Part shown: positions 23,421-34,797 of the stretch, in pieces
Layout: every line of letters begins with the position of its first letter
Numbering within the stretch: the first letter of the stretch is position 1
Source of the DNA: Pempheris klunzingeri
Lineage: Eukaryota > Chordata > Actinopteri > Acropomatiformes > Pempheridae
Assembly: GCF_042242105.1 (NCBI RefSeq)
Contig: NC_092022.1
Location: 26,590,001 to 26,654,000, forward strand
DNA length: 64,000 nt
Direction: 5' to 3'
Position numbers and translations under genes: made by a program
Notes under the pieces: generated by a model
The model's input: only the letters and a program-made list of their open reading frames with translations
The model's database searches: none
Told to the model about the DNA's origin: nothing

Positions 23421-24794
23421 GTTTATATCAAACACCAAACCCATTTTCTCGATACGAGACCTTTGATGACTGGAGCTGCACATCTTGTAGCTTCTGATCA
23501 GGAAACAGAAAGAGTTTTATCTGCTCATCAGACCTCTCACAGCCTCCGCTCGTGTCTGCTCTTGTTTTTCTTGCGTCATAAATCACATCCTGAGTCCACG
23601 TCTGGACAAGAACGGCCCAAATGTCGCCCCGTTTACCAACAAGACTTCTGCAGGTATCCCAGCATGCATTGCACATCAACCAGGTTTTTTTGTAGATTTG
23701 TTTTTTGCTGTTAAATTAACCGTTAAGTTATTAGTTACTGAAAATAACGTCTCAATGTGAAAAATGTGATTTTCAGAGATGTGAGAAGCTGTTTTAGTCG
23801 AGGTAAGACCTTTCAGTCGGTGTCCATGGTGCTCTCAGCTGCTCTTTGGTACTTTACTGCTGCAATAAATGTTCAGTGTTTGATTTGATTAAATATTTTT
23901 GGGGGATGTGGTTTGTGGTGTTGTGTTTTATGGCTAAACCCACACTGCTACGAACGTGGTGGACAGAATAAGAGAAACGCCCGTCAGATTAAAGCAGCAC
24001 ACCAGGAAGTCTAATCACCACTTCTCAAGAACAGCTTCACCGAGGAGGATTTATTACAGGACCTGACAGCATTAGCTTTGGCTAAGTGTTAGCTCGGAGC
24101 ACCTGAAAAAAACAGGTAACTGGAGTGTATGTGTTTTACGATGAGGACAACCGGTATTTCAACCCGCTCTCATTCCCACGTTGTCAAATATTGGCGCTTC
24201 GTCAGGCCTGAAGGCACCTTTCAGTGTCTGAGACGCACCAACACGACCGCCTAACGTAGCAACAGGTGAACTGGACCCTTTGTTGTCATGGTGACAACAT
24301 TACTAGGAAGCTAGCTAGGAAGTTCATTTGTCGTGTCAAGAAGCCCTGACAAAGTAAAGACAGAACATCCACACATATTCACAGGAGGTCTCCTCCCGCT
24401 GTGAAGTAAAACAACACTGAGCTGTTTCGTGTCACGCTGCGTTCACCTGGTCTTCGCCACAACAGATTTGGTGATCTTCCTCAAACTATGATTTAAAACT
24501 GAAAACAAACTATAAAAATCAAACTATGATCGTTTGAATTCTGCACATTTAAGTGTACAAACTTAGTTACGTTATTGAGTAGAAATCGGTGCCAAATGTC
24601 AGCAGAGAAAACGGACGTGTGTGGTCACACGTTTAAAAACTCAACTCTCGACTCTCGCTGCAATATTTGTGGTGTGAAATGCAAAGATGGACAAGATGTC
24701 CGACCTGACGAAGCACCTGGACACACTAAGTCTGTCTGAAAGTCCCCCACAGCAGCTGCAGCTAACGTTGTAGAGTTGCATACTTGTTAGCATG

Positions 24795-25015
24795 CCTGCA
24801 GCTAATGTTAGCAATCCTGCAGCTAATGTTATCATGCTGTTAGCTAATGATAGCACGCCTGCGGCTAATGTTACCATGCTGTTAGCTAATGATAGCACGC
24901 CTGCGGCTAATGTTACCATGCTGTTAGCTAATGATAGCACGCCTGCGGCTAATGTTACCATGCTGTTAGCTAATGATAGCACGCCTGCGGCTAATGTTAG
25001 CACTCCTGCAGCTAG
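24795..25015. repeat. 42-bp minisatellite, about five units
   Basis: Units contain 'gctaatgatagcacgcctgc' followed by 'ggctaatgttaccatgctgt'. The 42-bp period is a multiple of three, so frames stay open on both strands; nothing suggests translation. Confidence 0.92.
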
Positions 25016-26602
25016 CACTGACAAAGCTAAACCCTGCATGGATGACAAAACTTTTAGTGAAGCGTTGACAACTTCATCGACATCTTCAGGTCACTATTGA
25101 CTCAATGGATAAGTTGTTGTTGGAGATAACTTGGCTTTTTTCATTGTCTTGGTTGACGTTAGCTTAGCATTCATACCGCTTTAGCCAACATTATTGTTAC
25201 GTCGTGAGGTGTGTAAAATGTTTTAAATAAATAAATGTTTGGACGGAACTTTTTACAACTGGAATGACATTTTTGAGATTAAAGTCCTGGTAAAAACCCA
25301 AACCACAGGCAGGATCAAACCTCAGGCTAACAGCTCCTCTGCTGCTAAAACTCAAATGATTGTGGCTGTTACGAACGTCACGCTGTAGATTTTTACTCCC
25401 GTTCAGTGACGGCCGAACACATTCGCCACGCTGGATTAAACGCATTCACCTTTTAAGCGGCACGTTTTCAGATCACATGACACCAAAGAGACCAGTGACG
25501 GGCGGTCGTGAAGAGATCGTTGGTAGTAAATGTGTTGATCAGGCTTACCAGGTATTTGACAGCCATGACGTTCACTTTAGTGGGATTCAGGCAGTGAGCT
25601 GTGAATCCTCCTCTCCAGCTCACCTACTACAACAGCATACCTGAGTTTTTGTCAGACTAACTAACTAATGAACTAACTACCTAACTAATCACCCAGCTGA
25701 CCGGGTGACAAACTAACTAGCAGCAAAAGAGAAGGGAGATCTCAGCTCCTCCGTCTCTCTTCTCGCCCTCCTCACGTGAAATCGATGACTTGCTGACAAA
25801 CCAGGGGCAAGAAGAAACAAGTGAACGGAGAGAAAAAGGGAGTGAGAGAGAGAGAAAGTGATAGTGAAGGAGAGAAAGTGTGAGCTCGAGGCGGAGGAGA
25901 GAGTCGAGGCAGCAGGAATAGACATGTCCTGTTTTTCTGGCCGTTATTACCCTGATTCAAGGTGTTCAGGTAGAGAGAGGTAGAGAGAGAGAGAGAGAGA
26001 GAGACCTGGGGGGGAGAGAGGGGGAGACAATGAGTCAGACAGCGAATGAAAAGATAGAGATAATAAAAGAGAGATACTCCAGGCAATGATTATCAACACA
26101 CCACCAACAGCTGCTCATGAATCATTCATGTCCAGTGATATTACACACAGTCATACAACACACATGTGGAAAGAACAACACCACCGTGAGGCAACTTCAC
26201 ACCTCCGCCTTGTTTTTCACTCGGCAGTCCACGACGGAAAATTATGTCCTTTTGAACTTTGAACCCCGAGCTTGCGGTGCATTCAAGTGGCGTCGGAGTA
26301 GTCGCAAAAATGGACCCCCCCCCCCCCAGCTGGGAGAAGTCGTGTATACGCCCCCTCAGGTCGGAAAGACAGTGAGAGACTTTTTATTAATCCGTGTATT
26401 TCATATGAGTGTTTCTGCTGGTGTCAGGTTGTAACCGTCCAGGTAGAGTCACCTGGATTAGTGAGAAAAGTTATTTATGATGGAAATAAGAGTTAAAGTG
26501 TCGTTGAAACGCTCTGAGCAATAAAACACAGAACATCTTGTTTGTGTTGTTTCCACTTTACGAGCGAACAGCTCATGAAAGCACCGAAGTAGGAGAGCGA
26601 CA

Positions 26603-27199
26603 TCCCAAAGCACCTGAATGCACCATTATGCTGTTTATGAAATGGACAATCTGAAGCCCTGAAGGCACCACAAGGCTTTGAAAGCAACTGGACCTGGTGG
26701 CCAAACTAATAACAACAATGGCGTCCCTCTCTTGACTCAATGGGGCCCAAAAAGACTCTTATTGTGAAAGAGACACCTGGAAATCAGAGCTTCACAGCCT
26801 GTGAAATGACTCCTTCCACCGTCTGAATTTAATCAATTCAGTCCAATAATATTCAGAGAGTCTAAAAGAGCTGCACGATTACATCATTTTACTGCCATTC
26901 AAGTTAGCAAAGGGCTAACTTCCTGTTAGCTCAGCGCAACATCCCAAAGCACCTGAATGCACCATTTTGTTGTTTATGAAGGCAGCACAAGCAAACAATG
27001 GCGTCCGTCACGTGACTCAACGGGGCCCAAAAAGACTTTTTCCCACAAACTCTTATTGTGAAAGAGACACCTGGAAATCAGAGGAGACATTTTTTTTTAG
27101 CTTCACAACCTGTGAAATGACTCCTTCCACCGTCAGACTTTGATCAATTCAGTCCAATAATATTCGGAAAGTCTAAAAGAGCTGCACGATTACATCATT
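26603..27199. repeat. imperfect direct duplication, about 0.3 kb
   Basis: Block 26603-26886 and block 26938-27199 share ordered words: 'catcccaaagcacctgaatg', 'cttattgtgaaagagacacc' and 'agagctgcacgattacatca'. They differ by several small indels. Confidence 0.85.
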
Positions 27200-28229
27200 A
27201 GCTCAATCAATCATTAGCTCAGCGCTAACAGGAAGTTAGCCGGCTCTGCAGGCCTGAGATGTTGGTGCGCTCTACCTGGAAAGTCTTTTCTGCAGTTTAC
27301 TTTACACATGCATGTGTAGCATGTAGCATGTAGCGCCCCCTGCAGGTAGAGGAGTTTCTACTGTTCACTAAGCCCTTCCTCCAGAAAGCAACAGTCCAAT
27401 CACAGCTCAGTAACTGTGGCAGAGCACACGACATGTTCCCAAAACCAAAACAACAACAAAAGCATACAAGGGGCGATTGACTGCTGCTAACGTTAGCATT
27501 CTGCTAGCTGTAGCTGATTAGCAAAACCATGTGAGAACATCATCAGATCTCCTTGTTTCATGTTAGAAAAACCTTCTTCAGGACCAAATCAGTGCCTTTT
27601 AGTGGATCCAGAGAAGTTTGGAGGAAGTACTTCTATCCTTACTTAAGTAAAAGGACAGAAGTATTAGCGTCAAAATACACTTAAAATACCAAAAGTCAAA
27701 GTGCTCATTCTATGGATTATAATTCACGTGTGCATCTCTTTAATGTGGCAGCTGATAAAGGGTCATCTGATACAGCTCACCATGCTGTGACGTTAGTTAT
27801 CTGTGGATTTATGTTTTGCATCATTAATCTGAATCTGTGGGGGATTAAAAGTACAAAATACTGACCTCCAAAGTTTGGTGGACAGTCTTTGTACCTGTTT
27901 GAGTGTTTTCAGCCACATTTCACTGTTTGCTGAGTTACTATGTGTGATGATGAATCCCACCTTCCACTCACCATGTGTTCCTGTCTTCATCATATGACAC
28001 TGTGGAATAAATATTAGGGCCAACTCGGGCTACGCTGCAACACAAGAACAATGCTGCTCTTCTGCATGAGTCACCGGCTGGCGAGGATGATGACGACTTT
28101 GTGTGGGACCTGTTTGCTTCGGTCTTTATCTTCTGAGAATCTTCATCCCACAGTGCTGTCTGAGCTTATCGTGGTCAACAGATGCAGTTTTAGTGTCAGT
28201 TGGAAACAACCTTTGTTCTACCTGTCCAC

Positions 28230-28860
28230 ATCCTGGTGTGTGAGTGACTGGTAGGTAGTAAAAGTGTTGGAACTGGTCCAGTAGATCACCTCAGCCAGCA
28301 GCCACCAAACGGGCTGCAATGGCTGCAACGTGATCCTTTAGGACAACTGCACCTGATCACAGTAGGTCCACTAAAAGAGCTTGTTTGATCCACTGACAGG
28401 CTCAGAGTGTTATTCTAAGTGTGTGACAGCATCATGGAAAGGATCCCTACAGAGAGAGACCTGGAAGATCCTTTTGGTTTAACCACAAACAGCACACACA
28501 CCAGACTACATTCACTAAAACAGGGATTTTAGAGAACAGGACACAGGAGTTGCTGGTTTACATGAGGCTTGATAAATTTGTTTGTTTGAGTTATTGTATG
28601 TTACTCAAACATTGTACTGGATCCAAATTAACCCTTTAAAACACCAAAGTCACACAACAACTCAAACAAATTAACCGATCGAGGCAGCAGCAGACCAGCA
28701 ACATCTGTCTTCTGAAAGGTAAAATTAGTGTTTTTGTTAATGGAGTCTGGTGTGTTGGAAGATCCTTTTGGTTTAACCACAAACAGCACACACACCAGAC
28801 TACATTCACTAAAACAGGGATTTTAGAGAACAGGACACAGGAGCTGCTGGTGTATTGATT
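28230..28860. mobile_element. fold-back element with complete left outer end
   Basis: Starts 'cctggtgtgtgagtgactgg' and runs through the full left arm seen at 13.7 kb. It then continues into the variant inner arm and a second partial copy of the 'aagatccttttggtttaacc' word. It is one of the longest members. Confidence 0.75.
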
Positions 28861-29731
28861 TGTCTTACAGCACGTTTCATGGCTGCAGGACAAATTAAAA
28901 CGCTGCTTAACATGTTTACAAATCAGTAATAACTGACTGATAAATGTGTGACGAGTACTTTGACTTGCAATTAAATATCTTTAACGACACATTACAGCTT
29001 TCATCATTGCTTTGCTCTGATCGTGGAGTAAAAACACATCAGCAGGAGTTGCTGCTGACTGTTGGGTCCTCAAACAAAAATGAACGAAAGGAGAGAAGAT
29101 GACACGTCACCTGTCTTCTAAATAGATTACAACGGTACAAATGAACATTTTCCAATTTCAAAAATATGTCATAATGACACACGGCACAATAAATGACACC
29201 GTAATTCATCCATTGCAATATCACCAGTGTTGCTTCCTGCCTTACTGCTGTAATAATGTCCTGGTACTGAATTATCATTATGAGTTATTAACTTATTCGT
29301 GCTTAGAGACATGAAGCAGTCGCACTCCCTCACTAGAGGCAGGAAGTATTTCAGTGACACCTCATGTGGACGTCAGTGTTCAGATGTTAAAACTTATTAT
29401 CATAAAAACATATTTAGCTGTGATGAAGTCAGACTCACAGAGAGGAAGAGCAGCTGAAGACTAAAGCAGAGGAAACTTTCAAAAGATTTAGGAATAATAT
29501 AACTACCGTCCATCAGTTCGTCCGCCTCCCCCTCACCCCTCAGGTGAGCTTTCGTCTCCCCTCTTCCTCACTCACCTTTTTTCGTCTCCGTCTTCCTCCT
29601 CCTCTCTTTTTCGGTCCTCGTCGCTCGTCTCTTCCTCCTTTTCTCTCATCTGTTTCTTTCTGTCGTTTTTGTCTTCACTTCTACCTTCTTCTCCGCCACT
29701 TCCTTTTCTGCACCCACCCACTCTCTCATTA

Positions 29732-29771
<40 letters not shown>

Positions 29772-29876
29772 TTTTGCACACACATACACTTTCTATTCCC
29801 CTCATCCAAGGTTATGGGTCCCCTTTAGACTGCACGCCACAGGCTTCGACATTGTGTATCTGTGTATTTGTTTTGA

Positions 29877-29953
<77 letters not shown>

Positions 29954-31544
29954 CACAGTGGGGCTGTATAAACTGATTTTCCATGTCTTTTTCTCTCCAG
30001 CCGTCAGATGAGCAGCAGCCGGATGCGGCCCTACTGGGACCAGGCAGGACGGCTAACCTGCTAGCGTTATTAGCAGCCGCCGTAGAAATAAAACCGATAG
30101 AAGAGGATCGTACTGTGGTTGATTTGTGCTGCTGCTGCATCGCCATGTTGTTTTCTCTGCGTTTCAACACTTTAAGAGTCTCTATGAGCTCAGAGTGAAG
30201 GTGTGTGCCCCCCCCCCCCCCCCAGCATCCACTGGTACCAGGTATCAGCCAGCTGGTCACCAAGGGGTTAAATAACTAGTTAGTCAGTGTGTCAGTGTGT
30301 AGTGGAGGTCTATAGTGTGTGTGTGCTAGTTAGTCAGTGTGTTAGTGTGTAGTGGAGGTCTATAGTGTGTGTGTGTGTTAGTTAGTCACCAGAAGAAGAA
30401 ACAGCAGCGAGGACGCAGACGCAGCGTTTACAGGTCAGAGCAAAGGATCTTAACTGACTTTCCATTGGCATCGTTTCACGTAATTTTAACACATGATGTT
30501 CTGTAGAGACTGGACATCAGTCAGATCATATCAATCCATGTATTCATCATATTTGTCTAGTTTTGTGTTAGTATTAATGCACAACATCCAGTGTTATGCT
30601 AGCTACAAAGATCCAGCTTTGTTATGCTAACTAGGGAGAGCTAGCTTTGTTATGCTAGCTACAAAGAGCTAGCTTTGTTCTGCTAACTAGGGAGAGCTAG
30701 GTTTATTATGCTAGCTACAAAGAGCTAGCTTTGTTATGCTAACTAGGGAGAGCTAGCTTTGTTATGCTAGCTACAAAGAGCTTGCTTTGTTCTGCTAACT
30801 AGGGTGAGCTAGCTTTGTTATGCTAGCTACAAAGATCCAACTTTGTTCTGCTAACTAGGGAGAGCTAGGTTTATTATGCTAGCTACAAAGAGCTAGCATA
30901 ACTTTGCGAACTAACACAGCTAAATGTGAATGTGTTCCTGGATACATTTCAGCATTTACTTTACTAAAAGATAAAAACTTTGACATTTCAAGGAATTTAA
31001 ACAACTTAAATAACTTATTTTCTTACATATTTGTAATATCACACCGCTCTCTTCTTCTGTCCAGCTATTCCTCTGTATAACGGTGTGTTCACAGAAAACA
31101 GGAGGAAAGCAGTAAATGTTGTGCACTTGCAGATAAAGTGACTGGAAAGTCACAAGTGGGAGGCAAAAAGTTACGAAACACAGACTGACAAATTGAGGTA
31201 AAAATCGTTAGCTTGGTGCTAATCGTTAGCTTGGTGCTAACAGTTGCTCCACATAGTATGTAACACTGCAGAAGTAGCTGATTCAGGCTATTTAACGTAA
31301 ACGCTGGCAGCGAGGGCTAAACGTTGAGGTCGACACAGATCGCAGCATTAATCTGTGATGATCTACGGCTTCACGCCTTAATGTGTCTTTCTTTTTCTGT
31401 TACACTGCGAACATTTGCACATTTAATCAAAATACATGTATTTTACGTAATTTAATTCTCATTTTCTATTTTCTATTCATGATTATTGACTCTTACAGTC
31501 CTCACTTTCTTTTTCCTTACTTTGTTTATTGCGGCTGTTAATAG
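28861..31544. other. intergenic, microsatellite-rich, no gene recognised
   Basis: Holds CA/TG runs at 29732-29768 and 29880-29951, a poly-C run near 30211, a roughly 60-bp direct duplication at 30280-30380, and the 56-bp minisatellite at 30595-30900. A stretch at 29990-30200 is GC-richer and open on the plus strand, but has no recognisable motif. Confidence 0.5.
30595..30900. repeat. 56-bp minisatellite
   Basis: About five units made of 'gctagctacaaagagctagc' plus 'tttgttatgctaactaggga', with small substitutions. Confidence 0.92.
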
Positions 31545-31790
31545 ATTAGATTAGATTAACTTTATTGTCCACCTCAATAAAGTAAAACAAATTAAGTTTG
31601 CACAGCAAAACTGGCACACATACACTGCACTGAGAACATTATGAGGAGACATTAAAAACATGCAGAAAACACTATTAAAATAGGACAGATGGGCAGACGA
31701 GCAGGTAGATTAAGTAAATAATACAGCACAACATGCTTTAACATCATCAGAGCCTCCATGGGAGGTCAAGGGGTCAGTTTCATTTACATG
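31545..31790 (-). mobile_element. LINE/SINE 3'-tail, antisense
   Basis: Starts with tandem TTAGA units followed by 'actttattgtccacc', the reverse complement of the common fish retroelement tail ending GGACAATAAAGT(TAATC)n. The body is unrecognisable. Confidence 0.45.
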
Positions 31791-31879
31791 AACAAAAATC
31801 ACAAACCAGATAAGGAAAAAAAAAAGTTGATGTTGTTTTTGTGAGGACTGAAAACCTGCAGGTTGTTTGGTGGAAGACG

Positions 31880-32350
31880 CAGGGACTCGTTATCCCCGCT
31901 GCAATCAGCCGGCTTCATTTGCACATGAAATAACGCAGCCTCTGGTGTCTCCACAACTACTTTCCTCTTTCTTATTTGTACTTTTTATTGCCCCTCGCTC
32001 CCCGTCTGCTCCCATCCTCCTCCACCCAAACCATGTTCCGCATTAGCTGCCGTGTCTTCAGTCTGGGGGGGTTTTGACTCTGAAGCCGCTCCGACAACCA
32101 AATTTCCCCCATGAACAATAACGGCTGATCGGATTAGACGGCGGAGTGTGAGTGAAGCACAGCAGATGCAGCGCCGTTGACTTCGGCGGCGCCCTGTGAA
32201 GAAGTTTCATTAGTTTCTATGGTGATTCAGCGCCGCGACAGGAACAATTCACCGTGGACTCACCGGTGAAATACTTTAATTCATCTGCTAACGACATGGG
32301 GAGCGCTAATACTGTCATCTGTGCCATAATGGGACACGAAGCAAGAAAAG
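31880..32350. other. candidate conserved non-coding element
   Basis: About 470 bp of unique, repeat-free sequence among otherwise repetitive DNA. It contains many TAAT/ATTA homeodomain cores and a balanced composition, with stops in all frames. No exon is visible. Conservation cannot be tested here; see the finding. Confidence 0.3.
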
Positions 32351-33834
32351 ACAGAAAGAAAAGGGGGATGCAGAAAAGAGGAAGTGTGGTTGGCGGCTGT
32401 GAGCGTACAGGAAGTTAGAGAGGAAAGAGATAAAAGGGGGAGATAACAGAAAGAGTCAAGAACCTGAGTGATTACAGGTTAATGATGTGAACACAACAAG
32501 AAAAGATAATTAAAGAAATATCACATTTGGTTTTTGCATCAGATGTGAGAAGTTAAATGAACAAGAACGAAACTGTCGCTTCGTCGACAGTTTTCCAGCT
32601 CTGCAGCTTTAAGGATTAAAGTTAGATGAGTTACATTCAGAAGATCAAAGCGACTCTTCTGTGACGATAATGGTTGTTTATTATCTACATCAGAAACCGT
32701 GAGGAATAAATGTTCTCTAGTATCTGAAACGTCACTGTGATGATAATCAATTACAGGAAGGCAAAAGATTAGAATGATTAAACGAGACAGCAGGATGTGT
32801 ATTTAGTAAATTATGGTCCAGTTTAGAGGAAATTAGACCAGGAAGAGGAGGGGACGGGGGGGCGGGGCTACCTGCTGGCTAACCAATCAGAGGTTTGTGG
32901 ATGAACGTCACCTCTGGCTCCAAAAAAACAAAATCCATGAAGTCAAACTGGATCCTGTGTGTTAAGATGAGAGAAAATCCTAAAAGTCGACTCACGTCTC
33001 ACGTCCTGGGAACGTTTGGTGGCCTCGTATGTTCTGGACGTCGGACAGAAACATGAAGAAGAGCTTCTTCTGTCTCTGGATGCTGGATGATGAGGAGTGG
33101 AAACTGATGCAGCAGCGACCTCTAGTGACCTCTGAGCAGATCACAGCCAGTCTGGAGGTCAATCAGCTGCTCGTCCAGATGTGGTTGAATTTGAATGGAT
33201 GAATGAATGAATGAATTCACGCTGCGAGTAAAGTGTGAAAACACCCACATTAAGACCCCCCAGTGGTTCAGCTCATTCATCATTCTTGAGGTCATTTTTG
33301 TGTTTGTTTCTGGTCATTTTGTTCTCTTGAAGACATTTCATGGGTTCTTTGTGGTCATCTTGCGTCTCTGTTTGAGATTTGAGTCTCTGTGGTTGTTCTT
33401 GGTGTTTTTATAGTTTTTTTTTTTTTAGTTTTTTATATTTTTTATCTCTTTGTAGTCAAACCTGAGTGGCTGTTTTGTGTCTTTGTGTCTGTGTTGAGTG
33501 TCTTTGCAGTTGCTTTTTCTCTGTATTTGTTTTCTGTGTCTTTGTGGTTGTAGATTTGGCCCATGCACCACTATTAGCAGCTGTAAAGTGCAGGGATGTA
33601 TTGACTTACTCCTTTAATGTGTTTTTACTGAATAAAATGACTTTCCACCACAGCTGCTAAGAGGATTTGTTTATTGTGAATAAAACCACACAAGGAAACA
33701 AATGATCAGAGACAATGACATAATGAAGCTTTGATTCAAAACTAAAAACCAGGATTTTGTTGTGCATGAATTTCTTTATGCTCTTAGAAAAGTCGTTATG
33801 AGACTGAAGGTGTTTCCTTCCAAACAATCTGAGT

Positions 33835-34292
33835 CTCTTCAAAGACACCAGACTACATTAACAAAAACAGTAATTTTACCCTTCAGAAGACAGAAAGTGC
33901 TGGTCTACTGCTGCTTCGACTGGTTAATTTGTTTGAGTTGTTGTGTGACTTAAAGGATTAATTTGGATCCAATACAATATTTGAATAACATACAATAACA
34001 CAAACACACTAACTGATGGAGGCAGCAGCAGAGCAGCAGCTCCTGTGTCCTCTGAAGTAAAACCCCTGTTTTAGTGAATGTAGTCTGGTGTGTGTGCTGT
34101 TTGTGGTTAAACCAAAAGGATCTTCCAGGTCTCTCTCTGTAGGGATCCTTTCCATGATGCTGTCACACACTTAGAATAACACTCTGAGCCTGTCAGTGGA
34201 TCAAACAAGGTCTTCTAGTGGACCTACTGTGATCAGGTGCAGTTGTCCCAAAGGATCACGTTGCAGCCATTGCAGCCTGTTTGGTGCCTTTG
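33835..34292. mobile_element. fold-back element at the left edge of the CALHM-like array
   Basis: Carries 'gacaccagactacattaaca' near its left end and ends in 'gatcacgttgcagccattgc'. It is the last member of the family; none lies inside the tandem array that starts about 60 bp later. Confidence 0.7.
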
Positions 34293-34797
34293 TTGAATGC
34301 TTGGAGTAAAAATGCATTTAGTGCAACAAACACAGGTGTTTTCAGTTAGTGTAACGTTACAGGATCAGAGCTACAGATAAATATTCAGACATTAACCGAC
34401 TGCACTGGTTCGTCTGGGTCAAACTATGAAGCCACCTTCACGTGTTTCACACAGTTTGTCACACGTGAATCAATTTAAAGCAAAATCTAGATCAGATCAA
34501 GATTCCTGCGGCCACGTCTTCATGCTTTCACGCCAAGAAATCACACACAAGTTAAAAAACTCCTCCTTGATTATGATGTTCAGTCGATCTGAGAGCTGAA
34601 GATGAGTCCAAACACAGAAAACAAACATTAAAATCAAAAGTGAAATTGTTGTATACAGAGAGACAGTGGAGATATATGTACTTCAATTTAAAAGTGAAGA
34701 AAGAAGCTGCTGTATTTGTTATATAATTATCCCTTAATCCCTGATTAAAACTCAATATTTGTATGGATCCAGTAACAGAACTGTTCTGTAGGCGTCG

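Larger units (their letters stand above)
23420..28230. other. intergenic, no gene recognised
   Basis: No exon with both splice signals and family motifs was found. Contents: a 42-bp minisatellite (24795-25015), a GAGA-rich patch (25820-26035) and an imperfect 0.3-kb tandem duplication (26603-27199). A weak zinc-finger-like remnant near 24640-24720 is not supported well enough to call. Confidence 0.5.

Noticed and set aside
23211-23714. 167-aa plus-strand open frame starting in the CpG-rich block
   Set aside because: No recognisable domain, overlapping alternative frames of similar length, and it lies in likely promoter sequence.
24640-24760. Possible BED-type zinc finger remnant (C-x2-C near 24665, then TKHLD)
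   Set aside because: Needs a frameshift to line up and is only about 30 residues; too weak to call a hAT transposase relic.
33000-33070. Possible minus-strand exon (MFLSDVQNIRG) next to a GTGAGT-like donor
   Set aside because: Short, with no matching second exon or known family in the vicinity.
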